Shown: positions 12,811 through 25,703, counted from the first letter of the stretch. The stretch is 64,000 nucleotides of DNA from Sesamum alatum (GCA_034509735.1 JACGWO010000011.1:25528979-25592978), one strand, 5' to 3'. The notes: a model not told the origin generated them from the sequence alone. Numbers and translations are program-made.

Positions 12811-13708
12811 ATGTCTACTCCAAGGTATTCAATCACCATATACATTTTCTTGTTTCTTCAGTTGTACAAAATTATTAATTTATGACAACATATGATTTGA
12901 AAGTTTAAAATGTTAGAGATTTCGATAGTTATTTAATATTTAATATCTCTAACGATGTACACGTCCTTATAGGTTGGAAGGCAAGGTGGCGGTAATCACC
13001 GGAGCTGCCAGCGGCATCGGTGAGGCAACGGCCCGGCTATTCGTCCACCACGGTGCTTTCGTCGTGATAGCCGACATCCAGGATGAGTTGGGGGCTCAAG
13101 TGGCGGCCTCCATCGGCGAGTACAGAGCCACCTACAAGCACTGTGATGTCCGGGATGAGAACCAAGTGGAGGAAACCGTCGCCTTTACCGAAAATACGGC
13201 AAACTTGACATCATGTGCAGCAACGCCGGAATCCTCGGCCCGATAGAGAGCGTTCTTGACATGGACATTAGCAACGGATTTGACAAAACCGTGGCGGTGA
13301 ATGCCCGCAGGACGGCCATTGCCATCAAGCATGCAGCGCGTGCGATGGTGGCTGGAAAAGTACGGGGCTCGATCATTTGCACGGCTAGCACGGAGGCGAC
13401 GCGTGCAGGGCGGGCGCCGGCTGCGTATGTGGCGTCCAAGCATGCCGTTTTAGGCCTTGTTAGGGCGGCGGCTAGGGAGCTGGGGCCACACGGGATTAGG
13501 GTCAACTGCGTGTCGCCCCACGGCGTGGCTACGCCGATGGTGTGCGATGTGATGGGGATGGATGCTGCCAGCATGGAAGCTCGTTAAAGGGGTTGTCTTG
13601 ACGACGGATCGTGTGGCGGAGGCTGTTCTGTTTCTTGCTTCGGATGAGTCGGCTTATGTAACCGCGACGAATTTGAGCGTCGATGGAGGGCTTAGTACTA
13701 TGGTCTAA
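12811..13708 (+). pseudogene. Short-chain dehydrogenase/reductase (secoisolariciresinol dehydrogenase-like), frame broken twice
   Basis: Exon 1 is 12811-12824 (MSTP plus part of R) and exon 2 starts at 12973 after a 148-bp GT-AG intron, the two-exon layout of plant SDR110C enzymes. Visible parts are the NAD-binding TGAASGIG, the acidic IADIQDE that favours NAD over NADP, CSNAGI, the catalytic YVASK and a C-terminal NLSVDGG. Relatives oxidise lignan, terpenoid or ABA-precursor alcohols. The frame is lost near 13190, where one A is missing in a run (TEKYGKLDIM expected). It is lost again near 13582, where about 20 bases seem to be missing between DAASMEA and LVKGVVL. All catalytic residues survive, so either decay is recent or the breaks are assembly errors. 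Stop at 13706-13708. Confidence 0.8.
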
Positions 13709-14452
13709 TTAGTTTATGTTGGTTTTGGGTGTTGTTTTACTGGCAATGAAGCATTTCTTGCTGGGGTTGTAATGTTTTAAACTGCATATGTTGATGCCAC
13801 TTTGCTTGTTGTGTGGTGTGTAGAGATTGCTTTGATTTTCATGTACAGTGAAGTTGCGAATCAAACCGGGTTTAGGCGAGTCAAACCAATCACAGAACAA
13901 GTTTGATATATTTGTCACGTGATTGATCACTTTTTTTAAACTATACACCAATCACAATTGTACTTACTATATAAATAGTTTAGGTTCGACCAAACCCAAT
14001 TTGAATTAAAATTTCGAGTTCCGAAAATATTAAAACGGCTTGGAATATGACATATCAAAGGTAAGATGTACATTGTATTAATCCCACAATTGACTCTTCA
14101 ATGATCCCATGAATTGTGAACTAGACAATCAACCTGGAACTCCAATTCATTACCAGCAAACTCCAAAACATAATCAACAGAAAATGAGAACAGAAACAGG
14201 ACAAGGAAAGATATAATGAAAGATGAAAGAAAAGGAAGCAACATTAGGATTCTCAAAACTAGTATTGATTCCTCGAATTATGTACAAGACACATCCAGCA
14301 CTACCAGATGGTAAGACTCGAAGCACACGAATCTTCACAAATCCAGAACGGATAAACAGAGACGAACAAAATATACATCACCTCCAGTCGCGAAACAATT
14401 TGGCTCCTGGAAAAGCATTCTCTGCTTTCTTAGTTGTGTTCTGAATGCCAAC
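13709..14452. other. Spacer between the SDR copy and the F-box gene
   Basis: Probably holds the SDR 3' region and, on the minus strand, the 3' untranslated region of the F-box gene. No further coding signal. Confidence 0.4.
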
Positions 14453-16564
14453 CTACGGCTTTTTACAAACTTCAACATCTACAGAAGAAAACAACTCTTT
14501 TCCTAAACTACTCGGGCATATCAACACAGAATCTACGCATAGACCACCTTTGGTGTGCGTACAATCAATCTGAGTCAAAGAAAATTTTATGTTTGTTAAC
14601 AAATTGGGATCCTCAACAACAAAATCTCCCACGTGGTAGTGTACCCAGGTCCCTAAGTTGCCCAACATGCAACGGGATACTGCATGCTGTCCGTCCTGCG
14701 TTTTCAACTGAAATTGTGCAGGTTTTATGTCCCATCCGTGTACATTATCAGAATTACATACCCGACGGCCCAATCTTTTACTGGCCCGTCCGAGCTGCAG
14801 TCTGAAGAACAGACTATAAGTTCCCGGTGGGAATGGGAACTCAAGGTTCCCTTCTACTTCAAGCCACCAGATCTGCTGAAGGAATGCAATGGTTTGAAAT
14901 CTACATGAAGAAATAAGAGGAAATCAGTCACTCAAAAAGAACAAATTTCACAACCACAAGAATAAAAGATTGCATAGAATTTAGGAGATAGATGGTCTTA
15001 GTCCATAACGTAATGAACTGACAAGCAAGAAAGATTTGTAGTTCTACTCAATTTTTTTGCAGAGTCTAGAATGCCGGCGACAACGAAACCAATGCCCATA
15101 TATAGAATAAGTGCTGCACAATTCTTAGGAACACGTTATTTCCCAAAAGAATAATTGATTATTTCTTCTTATCACAGTTTAATCACCTAATAGTAAGGCT
15201 AAGAACCAAGCTCGATCAAACATTTTGTCATTGACTCCGGCAATATGTAAGGCAGAGGTCGGCATTCTCCACTATACTTTTAGTACTCCCCACTTCCCTT
15301 CGACTAAATTGGTAATTTATGCACCACCCTGTTTTTGCTCGTATTGAAACTATAAGACGGTGATCAAGAACTAATAAGCCTATCGAATTATAATGAAAAC
15401 ACCTTCCACAGAGAACACAACTAAGCTTTAGAACTTCAAAGGCATCAATCTCTTGAACTTTCTTTTACCATTTCACGGATAATTAACAATGGTTTCTCCT
15501 TCAACAGACTCGTTGGAATGTTTAGAGGAAGTTCTCCATGTTTCCAGAACTAAAAGGACAAAAGAACAGAAAGAATAAATATGAAAACAATGAAGGAACA
15601 ATTTTTCTTCCATCCTTAAAAGGGATCAAACAATCTGATTCTGAGCTCCAGAAACTGCATAAGAAAAAGTAGATTCAGAACTCTAGTTCTCTTCAACTTC
15701 AAATATTACCAAATTCACAAGATCCAAAAGTCAAGAATCTTTTCCATTCATCGATCAATCCTTTTTCCTATAGTTGCTCTCATGCTTCAAAACTTAAAGA
15801 AATTAAAAAATCATCCACTGCAACAGCAACTACACCAATCCCACAAAAAAAAAGGCCCCTGCAATCTTAAATCCCTACATGGATAAGAAAAAAATAAATA
15901 AACAAATAAAATTCTCAGCTCTGCCCAGCAAGTCAATAGTAGCATACACATAAATCTTCAGAAAATAATTACGCATGCATATTCAATTATTCATCATCAA
16001 TTAGGCATCACACAGTCTACCAAAAACCCACCTAGATTCATCAGTTTGAATGTGATTCCAATACCTCCGATCATCGATTCCAGTTATCGTCAGCGCCTTT
16101 GACGAAATCTCCAAACAAACCCCTCCTGTTCTCTTATCAATCCAAACTTCCTATTCCAATATATAAACACACAAATCATAATCAACAACCCAAAACCCGA
16201 ATGAAAAAAACAAAAAAAATTAACCAAATGAACTTCTCCATACCTTAGTGCCGCCATCGAAGGGGCTGGGCCTACATAGCCTGCCATAAACGTCCTTCTT
16301 GCCCTTGTCTCCGGCACCACCCTGATCAGACAATTTGGAGAGAATATGGGGATACGTAGAGGGCAATTTGGGAACCCAGATGAAGTCGGCGGAGGATGCT
16401 GCGCGAAAAGCACGGTTGAGTCGGGCCAGCTTGGCGATCTCCGGCGGGTCCAAGTAGGAAAGGACCAGGGCGATGCAGGACTCCGGTATGTCCTCCAGTT
16501 TGGGCCTCGTCAACGGGCTCGGCCCGTTGCGCTCTCCGGGAAAGGTCGATGCGTTTGCTCCCAT
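14453..16564 (-). CDS. F-box protein, PP2-A13-like
   Basis: Three exons, 16564-16244, 16150-16032 and 14900-14453, join in frame (107 codons, split R codon, then to the stop), giving 295 residues, the usual length of this family. The N-terminus MGANAST precedes the F-box: [38 protein letters not shown] (about residues 20-60). The C-terminal phloem-protein-2 lectin-like domain includes [49 protein letters not shown] and [20 protein letters not shown]. By family it is an SCF E3 ubiquitin ligase substrate receptor with a possible glycan-binding domain. All splice sites are GT-AG and no disruption is seen. The target is unknown. Confidence 0.93.
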
Positions 16565-16633
16565 ATTCCGATGGCCGGAGAATGGAATTGAGCTTCAATG
16601 GTTTTAGAGAGAGAAAGTGAAGGAAGGGATCAA

Positions 16634-16652
16634 ATTATATATTTATATATAG
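16634..16652 (-). promoter_or_regulatory. Probable TATA region of the PP2-A13-like gene
   Basis: TATATATAAATATATAA on the minus strand, 70-88 bp upstream of the ATG. Inferred from position and composition. Confidence 0.45.
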
Positions 16653-17225
16653 GGAAGGAGAATTTAGAGGGAAAAAGGAAAGAGCTGAGAGTTTTGATCC
16701 TCTGTGTTAGGACTCCGTGCACCCCATTCTACGGGATCTCCTACGGTTCAGTTTTGTACAATTCTTTGCTGTGTGTTGACTGTTGCTGATCTACTTTTGT
16801 TGCCAGTTCTTTCCAGGGGCACAAAAGTAATTACAACCCTACATTGTGATTCTCGATTTTAAAGAGAAACTGGATGGAAGAGCAGGGAAGAGTACGGGAG
16901 AGGTTTGAGCACCTGTATGCCTGGGGATTCTGACATAAACATGAAACGTTCTTATCCGATACAGCGTGACGGTGGGTCCCGTGGCTCCCACGCGCGCTCC
17001 AAGAGCGTGACAACAAGTCATCTGATAAGCAGCTTAGCTTATAAGTATAGCTCTCCGCTTATCACTCGTCTCTACGATTGTTCGTCTTGGGCTTGTTTGG
17101 CTTGGTTAATTACATATAATTGTTATTTATAGTAATTTTCATAAGTTTATTTATTATTTGATTGTATTTATTTTAAGGTACTTGGTATCTTATACTCATG
17201 ATCTTAAGATTCACGTGGTTTTAAG
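16653..17225. other. Promoter and intergenic DNA
   Basis: Upstream DNA of the PP2-A13-like gene, ending at the copia target site. No gene seen. Confidence 0.4.
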
Positions 17226-17230
17226 AAGTA

Positions 17231-17832
17231 TGTTGGTATATATTATATATATATATTGCATTTTAATATTAAATTTATAACATGTGCCCTTTCATTTTCT
17301 CTCCATTGATGTTGAGGTTAGTGGGTGTTTATGACATTAATATTTGTAATATTTCTCTTTATTACATTATCCCACTACCACACTATATTCATACCTCTTT
17401 ATACCCACTTTCTAGCCATTTATCCCCACTATCTCTTGTAACCTATAATATTATTGTCCACTAATTCACATTAAAATAGTGGATGATTTCTACACCTATA
17501 AAAGGGGCACCATTCTACCTTGTTCAAGGATATGCACATATACAATATTTCTACATGCAATTTTTCCTATAAAAGAGAGTTGTATTAGTTGAAGGAAGGT
17601 GTTCCTTTTGGTGGAGCTTTGGACTCTACAACTTGTCCAGAGTGTGTTAGAGTTATACGACGTTGTCGGGCTGTTGTATCCTGGAGGGGACAAGTCAAGA
17701 GTGATACTGCTGGACCAGTGAGAATATTTAGCTACAGTGGGCTTGAATCTCCTTAAAGAGAGCGAGATATCCGCGCCTCAGCCTGAAAATATTTCTGTAT
17801 TTTTTTTAATTGTAGTTGTTATTTCCACAACA
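17231..17832 (+). repeat. Copia 5' LTR
   Basis: Begins TGTTGG and ends CA. Contains a promoter-like TATAAAAG at 17497-17504 and matches 22365-22969 almost base for base. Confidence 0.95.
17497..17504 (+). promoter_or_regulatory. LTR TATA box
   Basis: TATAAAAGGGGC in the 5' LTR, conserved in the 3' LTR near 22636. Expected to start the genomic retroelement RNA some 30 bases downstream. Confidence 0.55.
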
Positions 17833-17849
17833 ATTTTAAGGAGAATCAC

Positions 17850-20800
17850 ATGGCTACAATTGAAAAACCAGCGGATGTCGGTGTGGGAGATCTCAACAAG
17901 CCCTTTCGGTTCAATGGTACCCATTTCAAGAGATGGAAGGGCAAAGTACTTTTTTACCTAAGTCTTCTCAAGGTTTCTTATATTCTCACTGAAAAAAACC
18001 CGAGCAAGATCGATGACACGAACATGAATGATGATGAGTATGCTATGCACCAAGAAAAAGTGGAGAACTACAACAACGATGCATTCAAATGTCGGTATTA
18101 TCTCCTTAATTGTCTATCTGATAATTTTTATGATTATTATGATAGAACATACTCTACTGCAAAGAAAATTTGGAAAGCATTGCAGAGTAAGTATGATACC
18201 GAAGAGGCAGGTGCGAAAAAATATGCTGCTAGCAGATTTTTTCGATTTCAAATGGTGGATAACAAATCAGTGGCGGACCAAGCTCAAGATTTTATCATGA
18301 TTGTTGGAGAGCTCAGGTTGGAGGATATCAAAATTGGAGATAACCTCATTGTTTGTGGCATCATTGACAAACTTCCACCTTCATGGAAGGAATTTCAGAA
18401 AACCATGCGCCACAAACAAAAGGAAACAACTCTTGAAGCATTGATAATGCGAATTCGCATGGAAGAAGAAGCAAGGGACCAAGATGCACTAATGCAGTCA
18501 CCGGAGAGCAGTGCACAACCGATCTCAACAAAGGTAAATTTAATTTCATCAAATAATGCTGCACCCAACTCTCACAAAAATACCTATTTGAAGCCAAGAA
18601 AGAAGTTTTTCAAGAAAACTTATGCTAAATTTCCCAAGAAAAATAATGGGAACATCCAAGCACAAGAACAAAATCCAAGAGCATGTTATGTCTGTGGCAA
18701 GAGTGGGCATATTGCTCGATTTTGCAAATATAGAAAACGTGAGCCTGCTCCGCAAGCTAACGTTGTTGAGGAGCCATTTGTGGCAATGATAACATACATA
18801 CACATGGTTGAAAGTGTTGATGGGTGGTGGGCGGACTCTGGTGCAAACCGCCATGTTTGTTATGAGAAAAATTGGTTCAAAGTTTATACTCCGTTTGACG
18901 AGCCGAGAACTATTATGCTTGGCGATTCTCATACCACCCAAGTGCTTGGAATTGGAGAAGTTGAGTTGAAATTTACCTCAGGAAGGGTATTGACCTTGAA
19001 GGATGTGCTACATACACCTTCCATGAGGAAAATTTTGATGTCTAGTTTTTTACTCAACAAGGCTGGCTTCAAGCAAATTATGGAATCTGATCAATATGTA
19101 ATTACAAAAAGAGGTGTTTTTGTGGGTAAGGGGTATGCATGTGATGGAATGTTCAAATTGAATGTTGAGATGAATAAAGTGCCTTCTACTTCTGTTTATA
19201 TGCTCTCTTCTACTAATTTTTGGCATGCTCGTTTATGTCATATTAATAATCGTTATGTGGGAATCATGAGTAATTTAGGATTAATTCCAATGATTAAAAA
19301 GGATTTTGAGAAATGTGAATCTTGTAGTAAAGCTAAGATCACTAAAAGGCCTCATCCAAGTGTTGAAAGGAAAACCGAATTGTTAGGATTAATACATTCT
19401 GATATTTGTGAACTTGGGGGAATTTTAACTCGTGGAGGAAATCGTTATTTTGTCACTTTTATTGATGATTTTTCTAAATATACATATGTTTATTTGATGA
19501 AAAATAAAAGTGATACTTTTGAAAAGTTTAAGGATTATCTCCATGAAGTTGAAAATCAATTCGATAAGAAAATAAAGAGAATTAGAAGTGATAGAGGCCG
19601 AGAATATGAGTCAAATGAGGTTAATTCTTTTATTAAATCATTGGGAATAATTCATGAAGTTACTCCACCATATTCTCCTGCATCTAATGGTGTAGCTGAA
19701 AGAAAAAATAGAACGTTGGTTGATTTAACAAATGCCATGCTGATTGAATCTTGTGCACCTTCAAATCTTTGGGGTGAAGCTATATTAACAGCTTGTTATG
19801 TGTTGAATAGGGTGCCAGATAAAAGTACAAAATTAACACCTTTTGAGGTGTGGAGAGGTTATAAGCCGAAATTGGGATTTCTTAGAGTTTGGGGTTGTTT
19901 GGCCTATGTAAGGCTAACAGATCCTAAAATTCCAAAATTGGGAGTAAAAGTTACAACCTGTGCTTTTCTTGGTTATGCATCTAATAGTACAACCTACAGA
20001 TTTTTAAATATGAAAGACAATGTGATTATAGAATCACGTGATGCTATTTTTCATGAAGAAAAGTTTCCATTTAATTCTAAAAATAGTGGGGGTCATCAAA
20101 ATATTGAAAAAAATATTTTATCTTTACCTAGCTCTTCCACTTCAGTTTTGGAAAATGAAGAAAATGTTTTTGCACTAAGAAGAAGTAAAAGAGCTAGAGT
20201 AGAAAAAGACTTTGGTCCTGATTTTTATGTTTTCAATGTTGAAACTGACCCTCTTACTTTGAAAGAAGCTTTTTCATCACCTGATGCTATTTTCTGGAAA
20301 GAGGCTGTGAATGATGAGATGGAGTCTCTAATTTCTAATAAAACTTGGAAATTAGTGAATTTACCACCGGGTTGTAAGACGATTGGGTGCAAATGGGTCC
20401 TCAGAAAGAAGTTAAAACCGGATGGTTCGATTGACAAATTTAAAGCTAGACTAGTTGCTAAAGGTTTCAAGCAACTTGAAGGTCTAGAGTTTTTTGATAC
20501 GTATTCTCCGGTAACACGAGTTACATCCATTAGACTTTTAATTGCTATTGCTGCAATATTTGATTTGCATATCCATCAAATGGATGTAAAAACTGCATTT
20601 TTGAATGGGGACTTAAATGAAGAAATTTATATGGACCAACCCGAGGGTTTTGTGGAAGCAGGCCAAGAAAGCAAGGTGTGTAAATTAACTAAATCCCTGT
20701 ATGGCTTAAAACAGGCACCGAAGCAGTGGCATGAAAAATTTGATTCCTGCATGATTGAGAATGGTTTTAAACCAAATGAGTGTGACAAGTGCATCTATCA

Positions 20801-21797
20801 TAAGTCTTGGAATAATTCACATGTGATTGTTTGCCTCTATGTGGATGATTTGTTGATCTTTGCATCTACTTTGCATGTTATTAAAGAGACAAAAAATATG
20901 CTTAGTAGTCATTTTGATATGAAGGATCTTGGTGAGGCAAACTTTATTTTGGGTATGAAAATTACCAAAACATGTGATGGAATTTTCCTTGATCAGTCGC
21001 ATTATATTGATAAAATATTGAGAAAATACAATTTTATTGATTGTAAGCATGTTACAACTCCTTTTGATCCGAGTGTTCACTTATTTCCTGTTAAAAATGA
21101 TGATGATGTGATAAATCAAAAGGAGTATGCAAGCTTAATTGGAAGCTTGAGATATGTAACTGATTGCACTCGGCCTGATATTGCATATGCTGTAGGAGTA
21201 CTTAGCAGGTTTACAAGCAAACCAGGTATTGAACATTGGCATGCTATAACAAGAGTTATGAGATATTTACTTGGTACAAAAAACTGTGGCTTGTTTTATA
21301 AAAAATATCCTGTTGTACTTGAAGGCTTTTCTGATGCAGATTGGAACACCTTATCAGGTGATTCATGTTCTACCACTGGGTATATTTTTATTTTGGGTGG
21401 TGGTGCTGTTTGTTGGAAGTCTAAAAAGCAAACAATTATTGCTAACTCTACCATGGAGGCTGAGCTTATTGCTTTAGCTTCAGCTAGTGAGGAAGCAAAT
21501 TGGTTGAGAGATTTATTGTTCCAAATTCCTTACTTTGAGAAACCAATTGCTCCAATTTTAATTCATTGTGACAGCACCGCTGCAATTGGTAGAGTACAAA
21601 ACCGTTACTATAACGGTAAATTCAGACCTATCAGAAGAAAACACAGTACTGTGAGATCATATTTGATAAGTGGTAATATCAATGTTGATTATGTTAAATC
21701 TTGTGATAATCTTGCAGATCCATTAACCAAGGCCTTGGCAAGAGAAAGGGTCTGGAACACATCGAGGGGGATGGGGTTAAAGCCCATACGATCATAA
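17850..21797 (+). CDS. Copia gag-pol polyprotein
   Basis: A single 1315-residue frame starting 17 bp after the 5' LTR. In order: gag with [16 protein letters not shown] knuckle [15 protein letters not shown] (~residue 280); aspartic protease [12 protein letters not shown] (~330); integrase HHCC ([21 protein letters not shown]), first Asp in [11 protein letters not shown], second in [12 protein letters not shown], Glu in [13 protein letters not shown]; reverse transcriptase with [28 protein letters not shown] and the catalytic [10 protein letters not shown]; RNase H with [26 protein letters not shown] and [10 protein letters not shown]. The integrase-before-RT order defines Ty1/copia. No stop or frameshift interrupts it and all catalytic residues are present, so the element may still be able to move. 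Confidence 0.97.
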   Translation: MATIEKPADVGVGDLNKPFRFNGTHFKRWKGKVLFYLSLLKVSYILTEKNPSKIDDTNMNDDEYAMHQEKVENYNNDAFKCRYYLLNCLSDNFYDYYDRTYSTAKKIWKALQSKYDTEEAGAKKYAASRFFRFQMVDNKSVADQAQDFIMIVGELRLEDIKIGDNLIVCGIIDKLPPSWKEFQKTMRHKQKETTLEALIMRIRMEEEARDQDALMQSPESSAQPISTKVNLISSNNAAPNSHKNTYLKPRKKFFKKTYAKFPKKNNGNIQAQEQNPRACYVCGKSGHIARFCKYRKREPAPQANVVEEPFVAMITYIHMVESVDGWWADSGANRHVCYEKNWFKVYTPFDEPRTIMLGDSHTTQVLGIGEVELKFTSGRVLTLKDVLHTPSMRKILMSSFLLNKAGFKQIMESDQYVITKRGVFVGKGYACDGMFKLNVEMNKVPSTSVYMLSSTNFWHARLCHINNRYVGIMSNLGLIPMIKKDFEKCESCSKAKITKRPHPSVERKTELLGLIHSDICELGGILTRGGNRYFVTFIDDFSKYTYVYLMKNKSDTFEKFKDYLHEVENQFDKKIKRIRSDRGREYESNEVNSFIKSLGIIHEVTPPYSPASNGVAERKNRTLVDLTNAMLIESCAPSNLWGEAILTACYVLNRVPDKSTKLTPFEVWRGYKPKLGFLRVWGCLAYVRLTDPKIPKLGVKVTTCAFLGYASNSTTYRFLNMKDNVIIESRDAIFHEEKFPFNSKNSGGHQNIEKNILSLPSSSTSVLENEENVFALRRSKRARVEKDFGPDFYVFNVETDPLTLKEAFSSPDAIFWKEAVNDEMESLISNKTWKLVNLPPGCKTIGCKWVLRKKLKPDGSIDKFKARLVAKGFKQLEGLEFFDTYSPVTRVTSIRLLIAIAAIFDLHIHQMDVKTAFLNGDLNEEIYMDQPEGFVEAGQESKVCKLTKSLYGLKQAPKQWHEKFDSCMIENGFKPNECDKCIYHKSWNNSHVIVCLYVDDLLIFASTLHVIKETKNMLSSHFDMKDLGEANFILGMKITKTCDGIFLDQSHYIDKILRKYNFIDCKHVTTPFDPSVHLFPVKNDDDVINQKEYASLIGSLRYVTDCTRPDIAYAVGVLSRFTSKPGIEHWHAITRVMRYLLGTKNCGLFYKKYPVVLEGFSDADWNTLSGDSCSTTGYIFILGGGAVCWKSKKQTIIANSTMEAELIALASASEEANWLRDLLFQIPYFEKPIAPILIHCDSTAAIGRVQNRYYNGKFRPIRRKHSTVRSYLISGNINVDYVKSCDNLADPLTKALARERVWNTSRGMGLKPIRS

Positions 21798-22364
21798 GTC
21801 ATATATGAGGAAACCCAACCTGGGGACTAGAGATCCTATAACCAGGTTCAATGGGAAAAACGTATCATATGATGACTTGATTTGAAATGCACTATCTTAT
21901 TTTTATTTTTTTTCATCCCTATGATGTGAGTGCATTTATCCTGTAATGATTTGTGGAGGTTGAGTTTATTAACTCTTAATGAAAGTCTGTAGCTCGAATG
22001 AGTGGGGTGTCAGAGTTACAGGAACACCCTTGACAGATTTCACCTATATGAGTGTGGAAGTAGGCCGCTTCCTATGAGAATTGGGCTTATTCTCAAAAAC
22101 ACTCATGAAAACCGGGATGGCACAGGGCCATAATGTGCTGGCTATTAAAGCTCATATTAACACCTTGATTGTTATGTGTGTGCAGTGATACTTTATTTCC
22201 TTTAAGCAGTCATAGTTCAAGTCTGAGACCACTACTGACTTTGGAGTAGAGGTTACTGTTTCACTAAGTGGAGGTTCAATGCAGAGCACACCTTCATTAT
22301 GCATAATAGTCTCCCTTCAGCTAGTATGCTCTCTTTAATTTTAATATTAAAATGAGTGGGGGAT

Positions 22365-22969
22365 TGTTGGTATATTATATATATATATATATATTGCATT
22401 TTAATATTAAATTTATAACATGTGCCCGTTCATTTTCTCTCCATTGATGTTGAGGTTAGTGGGTGTTTATGACATTAATATTTGTAATATTTCTCTTCAT
22501 TACATTATCCCACTACCACACTATATTCATACCTCTTTATACCCACTTTCTAGCCATTTATCCCCACTATCTCTTGTAACCTATAATATTATTGTCCACT
22601 AATTCACATTAAAATAGTGGATGATTTCTACACCTATAAAAGGGGCACCATTCTACCTTGTTCAAGGATATGCACATATACAATATTTCTACATGCAATT
22701 TTTCCTATAAAAGAGAGTTGTATTAGTTGAAGGAAGGTGTTCCTTTTGGTGGAGCTTTGGACTCTACAACTTGTCCAGAGTGTGTTAGAGTCATACGACG
22801 TTGTCGGGCTGTTGTATCCTGGAGGGGACAAGTCAAGAGTGATACTGCTGGACCAATGAGAATATTTAGCTGCAGTGGGCTTGAATCTCCTTAAAGAGAG
22901 CGAGATATCCGCGCCTCGCCTGAAGATATTTTTGTATTTTTTTTAATTGTAGTTGTTATTTCCACAACA
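22365..22969 (+). repeat. Copia 3' LTR
   Basis: Second copy of the 17231-17832 repeat. Differences include a longer TA run near the start and CTC-GCC for CTCAGCC near the end. Confidence 0.95.
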
Positions 22970-23189
22970 AAGTATCTTGCGATCGTAATCGTTTAAAACA
23001 TGTGTTTTTATTAGGATAAATTCTTACAAATTATAATAAAATATTATCCATCAATTTAATTTATATTAAAACACCTGCAAAGTATAATAAAGTTAAAAAG
23101 GCTTCCCGATGGAATCAGTAATTGTTGGATCCAAATGTAAAGTTGGAATAGACTCCACCCTTTAATATGTACTTTTATTTTTGAAACAA

Positions 23190-24185
23190 TTATGCCGTTG
23201 TTTTTCAAAATTTGATGTAATTACATGTAAACCTCATGTAATTTGGAAAACTATATCTAATACTTTTGAGGTTTGACTTTGTCTAACAATAAATCCATCT
23301 GTTAGTAAAAATTTATTAAATTTGTTGATATTTAGCAAGAATTGAATGAAAATCTATATTTACCCTCGATTGACTTGTAGTCTACAATGCAATGATACTC
23401 CAAAAAATTACTTGGTGCAATATCGGATAAGTATCGATCACGGCATGTGCGTGTCTGAAGAAAAGAAAAAAAAAAAAAACGTGGTGTCAGACACCCAACT
23501 CTTACACTAAGAGTTTTGGGGATGACATTACTATAAATTCGAGAGATGATCATGATGATGATTTAATTAATTTTGGATGATTAGAAATTATCTATTGCGT
23601 ACTTTTTATAATAAAATAATTATGTACATTTTTTAGTCACATTTGGTTAAATATTTAGATGTAAAACATGTTTATTTACGTTTTATCTTAATATTTTTTA
23701 TATTGTATATTTTAATTTTATGAGAAATTGAGAATAAATATGATATATGATAAAATAATATATATATATATATATATTATATATAGTCGTGTCAGTGTCG
23801 TATCGCGTTTTAATTTTTTTTGAAATTTTCCATATCACCGTGCCCATGTCAATGCGTCAGAGCTTATAATACTTATTATAGGTCAAATAAATCTTTTTAT
23901 AATTAAACTATCCTTATACACTTAAGTCTTAATACGCTAATTCATATGAGTTGGTTATCGTCACTTTTCACAGGAGTAGTTTGGTTAGAAAAGATTTGTT
24001 TGACTTGTAATAAGTTAATTAATGGTAAAATATAGATATTCATTTAATTTTTTTTAACAATATCAACAAATTCGTTGACTTTTTACTAAAAAGAGATATC
24101 TATTTATTAAATAAAAACAAACATTAATGATATTAAATATAATTTTTCAAATTACATGAAGTCTCTGCATATTCTTCTATCACAT
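23190..24185. mobile_element. Fold-back Mutator-type MITE split by an insertion
   Basis: The left half (to about 23380, GGTTTGACTTTGTCTAAC) and right half (from about 23875, ATAGGTCAAATAAATC onward) match other members of the 30204-30715 family. About 490 bp of unrelated AT-rich DNA with a (TA)n run lies between them. Confidence 0.5.
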
Positions 24186-24523
24186 TTTCCAGAAGCAAAC
24201 AACTATCTATCAGCAACATTAAGTAGGTAAGTGGGAGACACGCTCTTATCTAAGCAAGTACTAGACTGTATGCCGAGGTGGCTGAGTCCCACATAAGATG
24301 CCACTTGGCTCAAAATTCCTCAAAGTAATAATCCAATAAAATGTTGATGGATAATGTAATAATTTTTCTTATTTAATTTATTCCCATCAAATTTCCACCT
24401 CAGTCTCTCTCTGTCTGCCATCAAATCAACTACACAAAAATGATTTTTTTTTTTTGAAAAAATGAAACGTATTTGACCAAGTTATTATTAATGTAGAAGT
24501 AAACAGTGTAATATGTTTGAATT

Positions 24524-24803
24524 GTCAATGACGCCTAGCTCAGTTGGCGAAATTGATGCTCATGACCTCGGAGTCATGGGTTCGAATCCATCGAATGTGT
24601 GGGATGTTTTTCTACTGTATAGTAGGTGAAAATCTTTTTACTGTAATCAGTAGGTGTTGTTTGGATGTTGATGTAATTGGTTCGACTGTTGATCAGGATA
24701 TATTTGTTGTAAATTGTCTTTATTCAAATATTGATATTCGGACGGATTGTAACAGATTGATTTTAATATTTAATAATATTTCATCGTTTTCACTTAAAAA
24801 AAA
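24524..24803 (+). mobile_element. tRNA-derived SINE
   Basis: Box A CCTAGCTCAGTTGGCG, box B GGGTTCGAATCC, the body motifs TTTCTACTGTATAGTAGGT and TACTGTAATCAGTAGGT, and a tail ending in A. The 11-bp duplication ATGTTTGAATT flanks it (24513-24523 and 24804-24814). Same family as 6024-6309. Confidence 0.8.
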
Positions 24804-25224
24804 ATGTTTGAATTTGTTTTAATTAAGATTTTCCTGACTTCTTCGTACTTGGTATGTTCCAATCAGACATTATAATTCTAATTTGTGCTAAATTTATTCT
24901 TATTTTCCTTTATATTCTGAAATAAGATCTTACAGTGCGAACATGTTATACGGTAATTGTTAAACAATGTAAAAATATATTACATTGGGATACGGTTGTT
25001 AGGAATTGAATTTGATCAAATTGTGAAGGTGTACAGATTAAATATGGGAAAGAAGGTAATTAACTACTAAATACAAGATATATATGATTTTGGAATTTTG
25101 TTACTCCATCTTCTGAATGAATAACAATAAACGGACGCCCGTCAACTATATATACTAGGGTGCCTATAAAGCATCGTAAAATCATAGTTTTATTACTGAC
25201 AAATGCTTTTTTGGGATATATAGC

Positions 25225-25541
25225 CACTAGAAAAAAAATTAATATTAGCTACATTTTTAATGATCATGGCCAAAAATCGTGGTAAATAACTATTATTAAC
25301 TACGATTAAATAAAAATCGATGTAAAAACTAGCTTTTTCACCATGAAAAACTTATTTGCCATGACTTTTAGCCGTGGTAAAAACATTGGTCATGGCTTTT
25401 AGCCATGACAAATGTTTTAACCACCCTCGCAAAAACTACGGCCGACAATCGTTGCGTGGCCGTGGTCAATGACTGTTCGCTACGGTTATTCAGTATTAAC
25501 CATGACAATAGTCATGATTAAATGTCATATTTTTTGTAGTG
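25225..25541. mobile_element. Mini-CACTA MITE with AGC duplication
   Basis: CACTAGAAAAAAAATT at the left, TATTTTTTGTAGTG at the right, and AGC on both sides (25222-25224, 25542-25544). The interior is rich in CATGGC/GCCATG and CCGTGG words. Best-preserved member of its family here. Non-coding. Confidence 0.8.
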
Positions 25542-25703
25542 AGCTCTCTTCGAACCCTGTCAACTCTGCGTGAAGCCATTCTGACTCCTGAGTCTGGATG
25601 CAATATTGAGGTGGACACCACACTCCAACAACGACAACATAAATATGAAATATAGTAAAAATAAATAGATTCTACGTTGAGTCCATTAACAATGTGATAT
25701 TAA

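Larger units (their letters stand above)
17231..22969 (+). mobile_element. Intact Ty1/copia LTR retrotransposon
   Basis: 5739 bp flanked by a perfect 5-bp duplication AAGTA (17226-17230 and 22970-22974). Order: 5' LTR, gag-pol in one frame, 3' untranslated stretch, polypurine tract (AATGAGTGGGGGA, 22351-22363), 3' LTR. The LTRs differ by roughly nine substitutions plus a few short indels over ~600 bp, so insertion was recent. The bases after the 5' LTR do not show the usual initiator-Met tRNA primer site (TGGTATCAGAGC). Confidence 0.95.

Noticed and set aside
13185..13574. 129-codon minus-strand ORF
   Set aside because: Complement of the GC-rich SDR exon; the plus strand carries all the family motifs.
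16346..16591. Plus-strand ORF at the F-box locus
   Set aside because: Antisense of F-box exon 1.
24530..24602. Functional tRNA gene
   Set aside because: A and B boxes are present but the acceptor stem does not pair, and the sequence continues into a SINE body with duplications at both ends. The same holds for 6240-6309 on the minus strand and the tRNA-like arms at 39490-39700.
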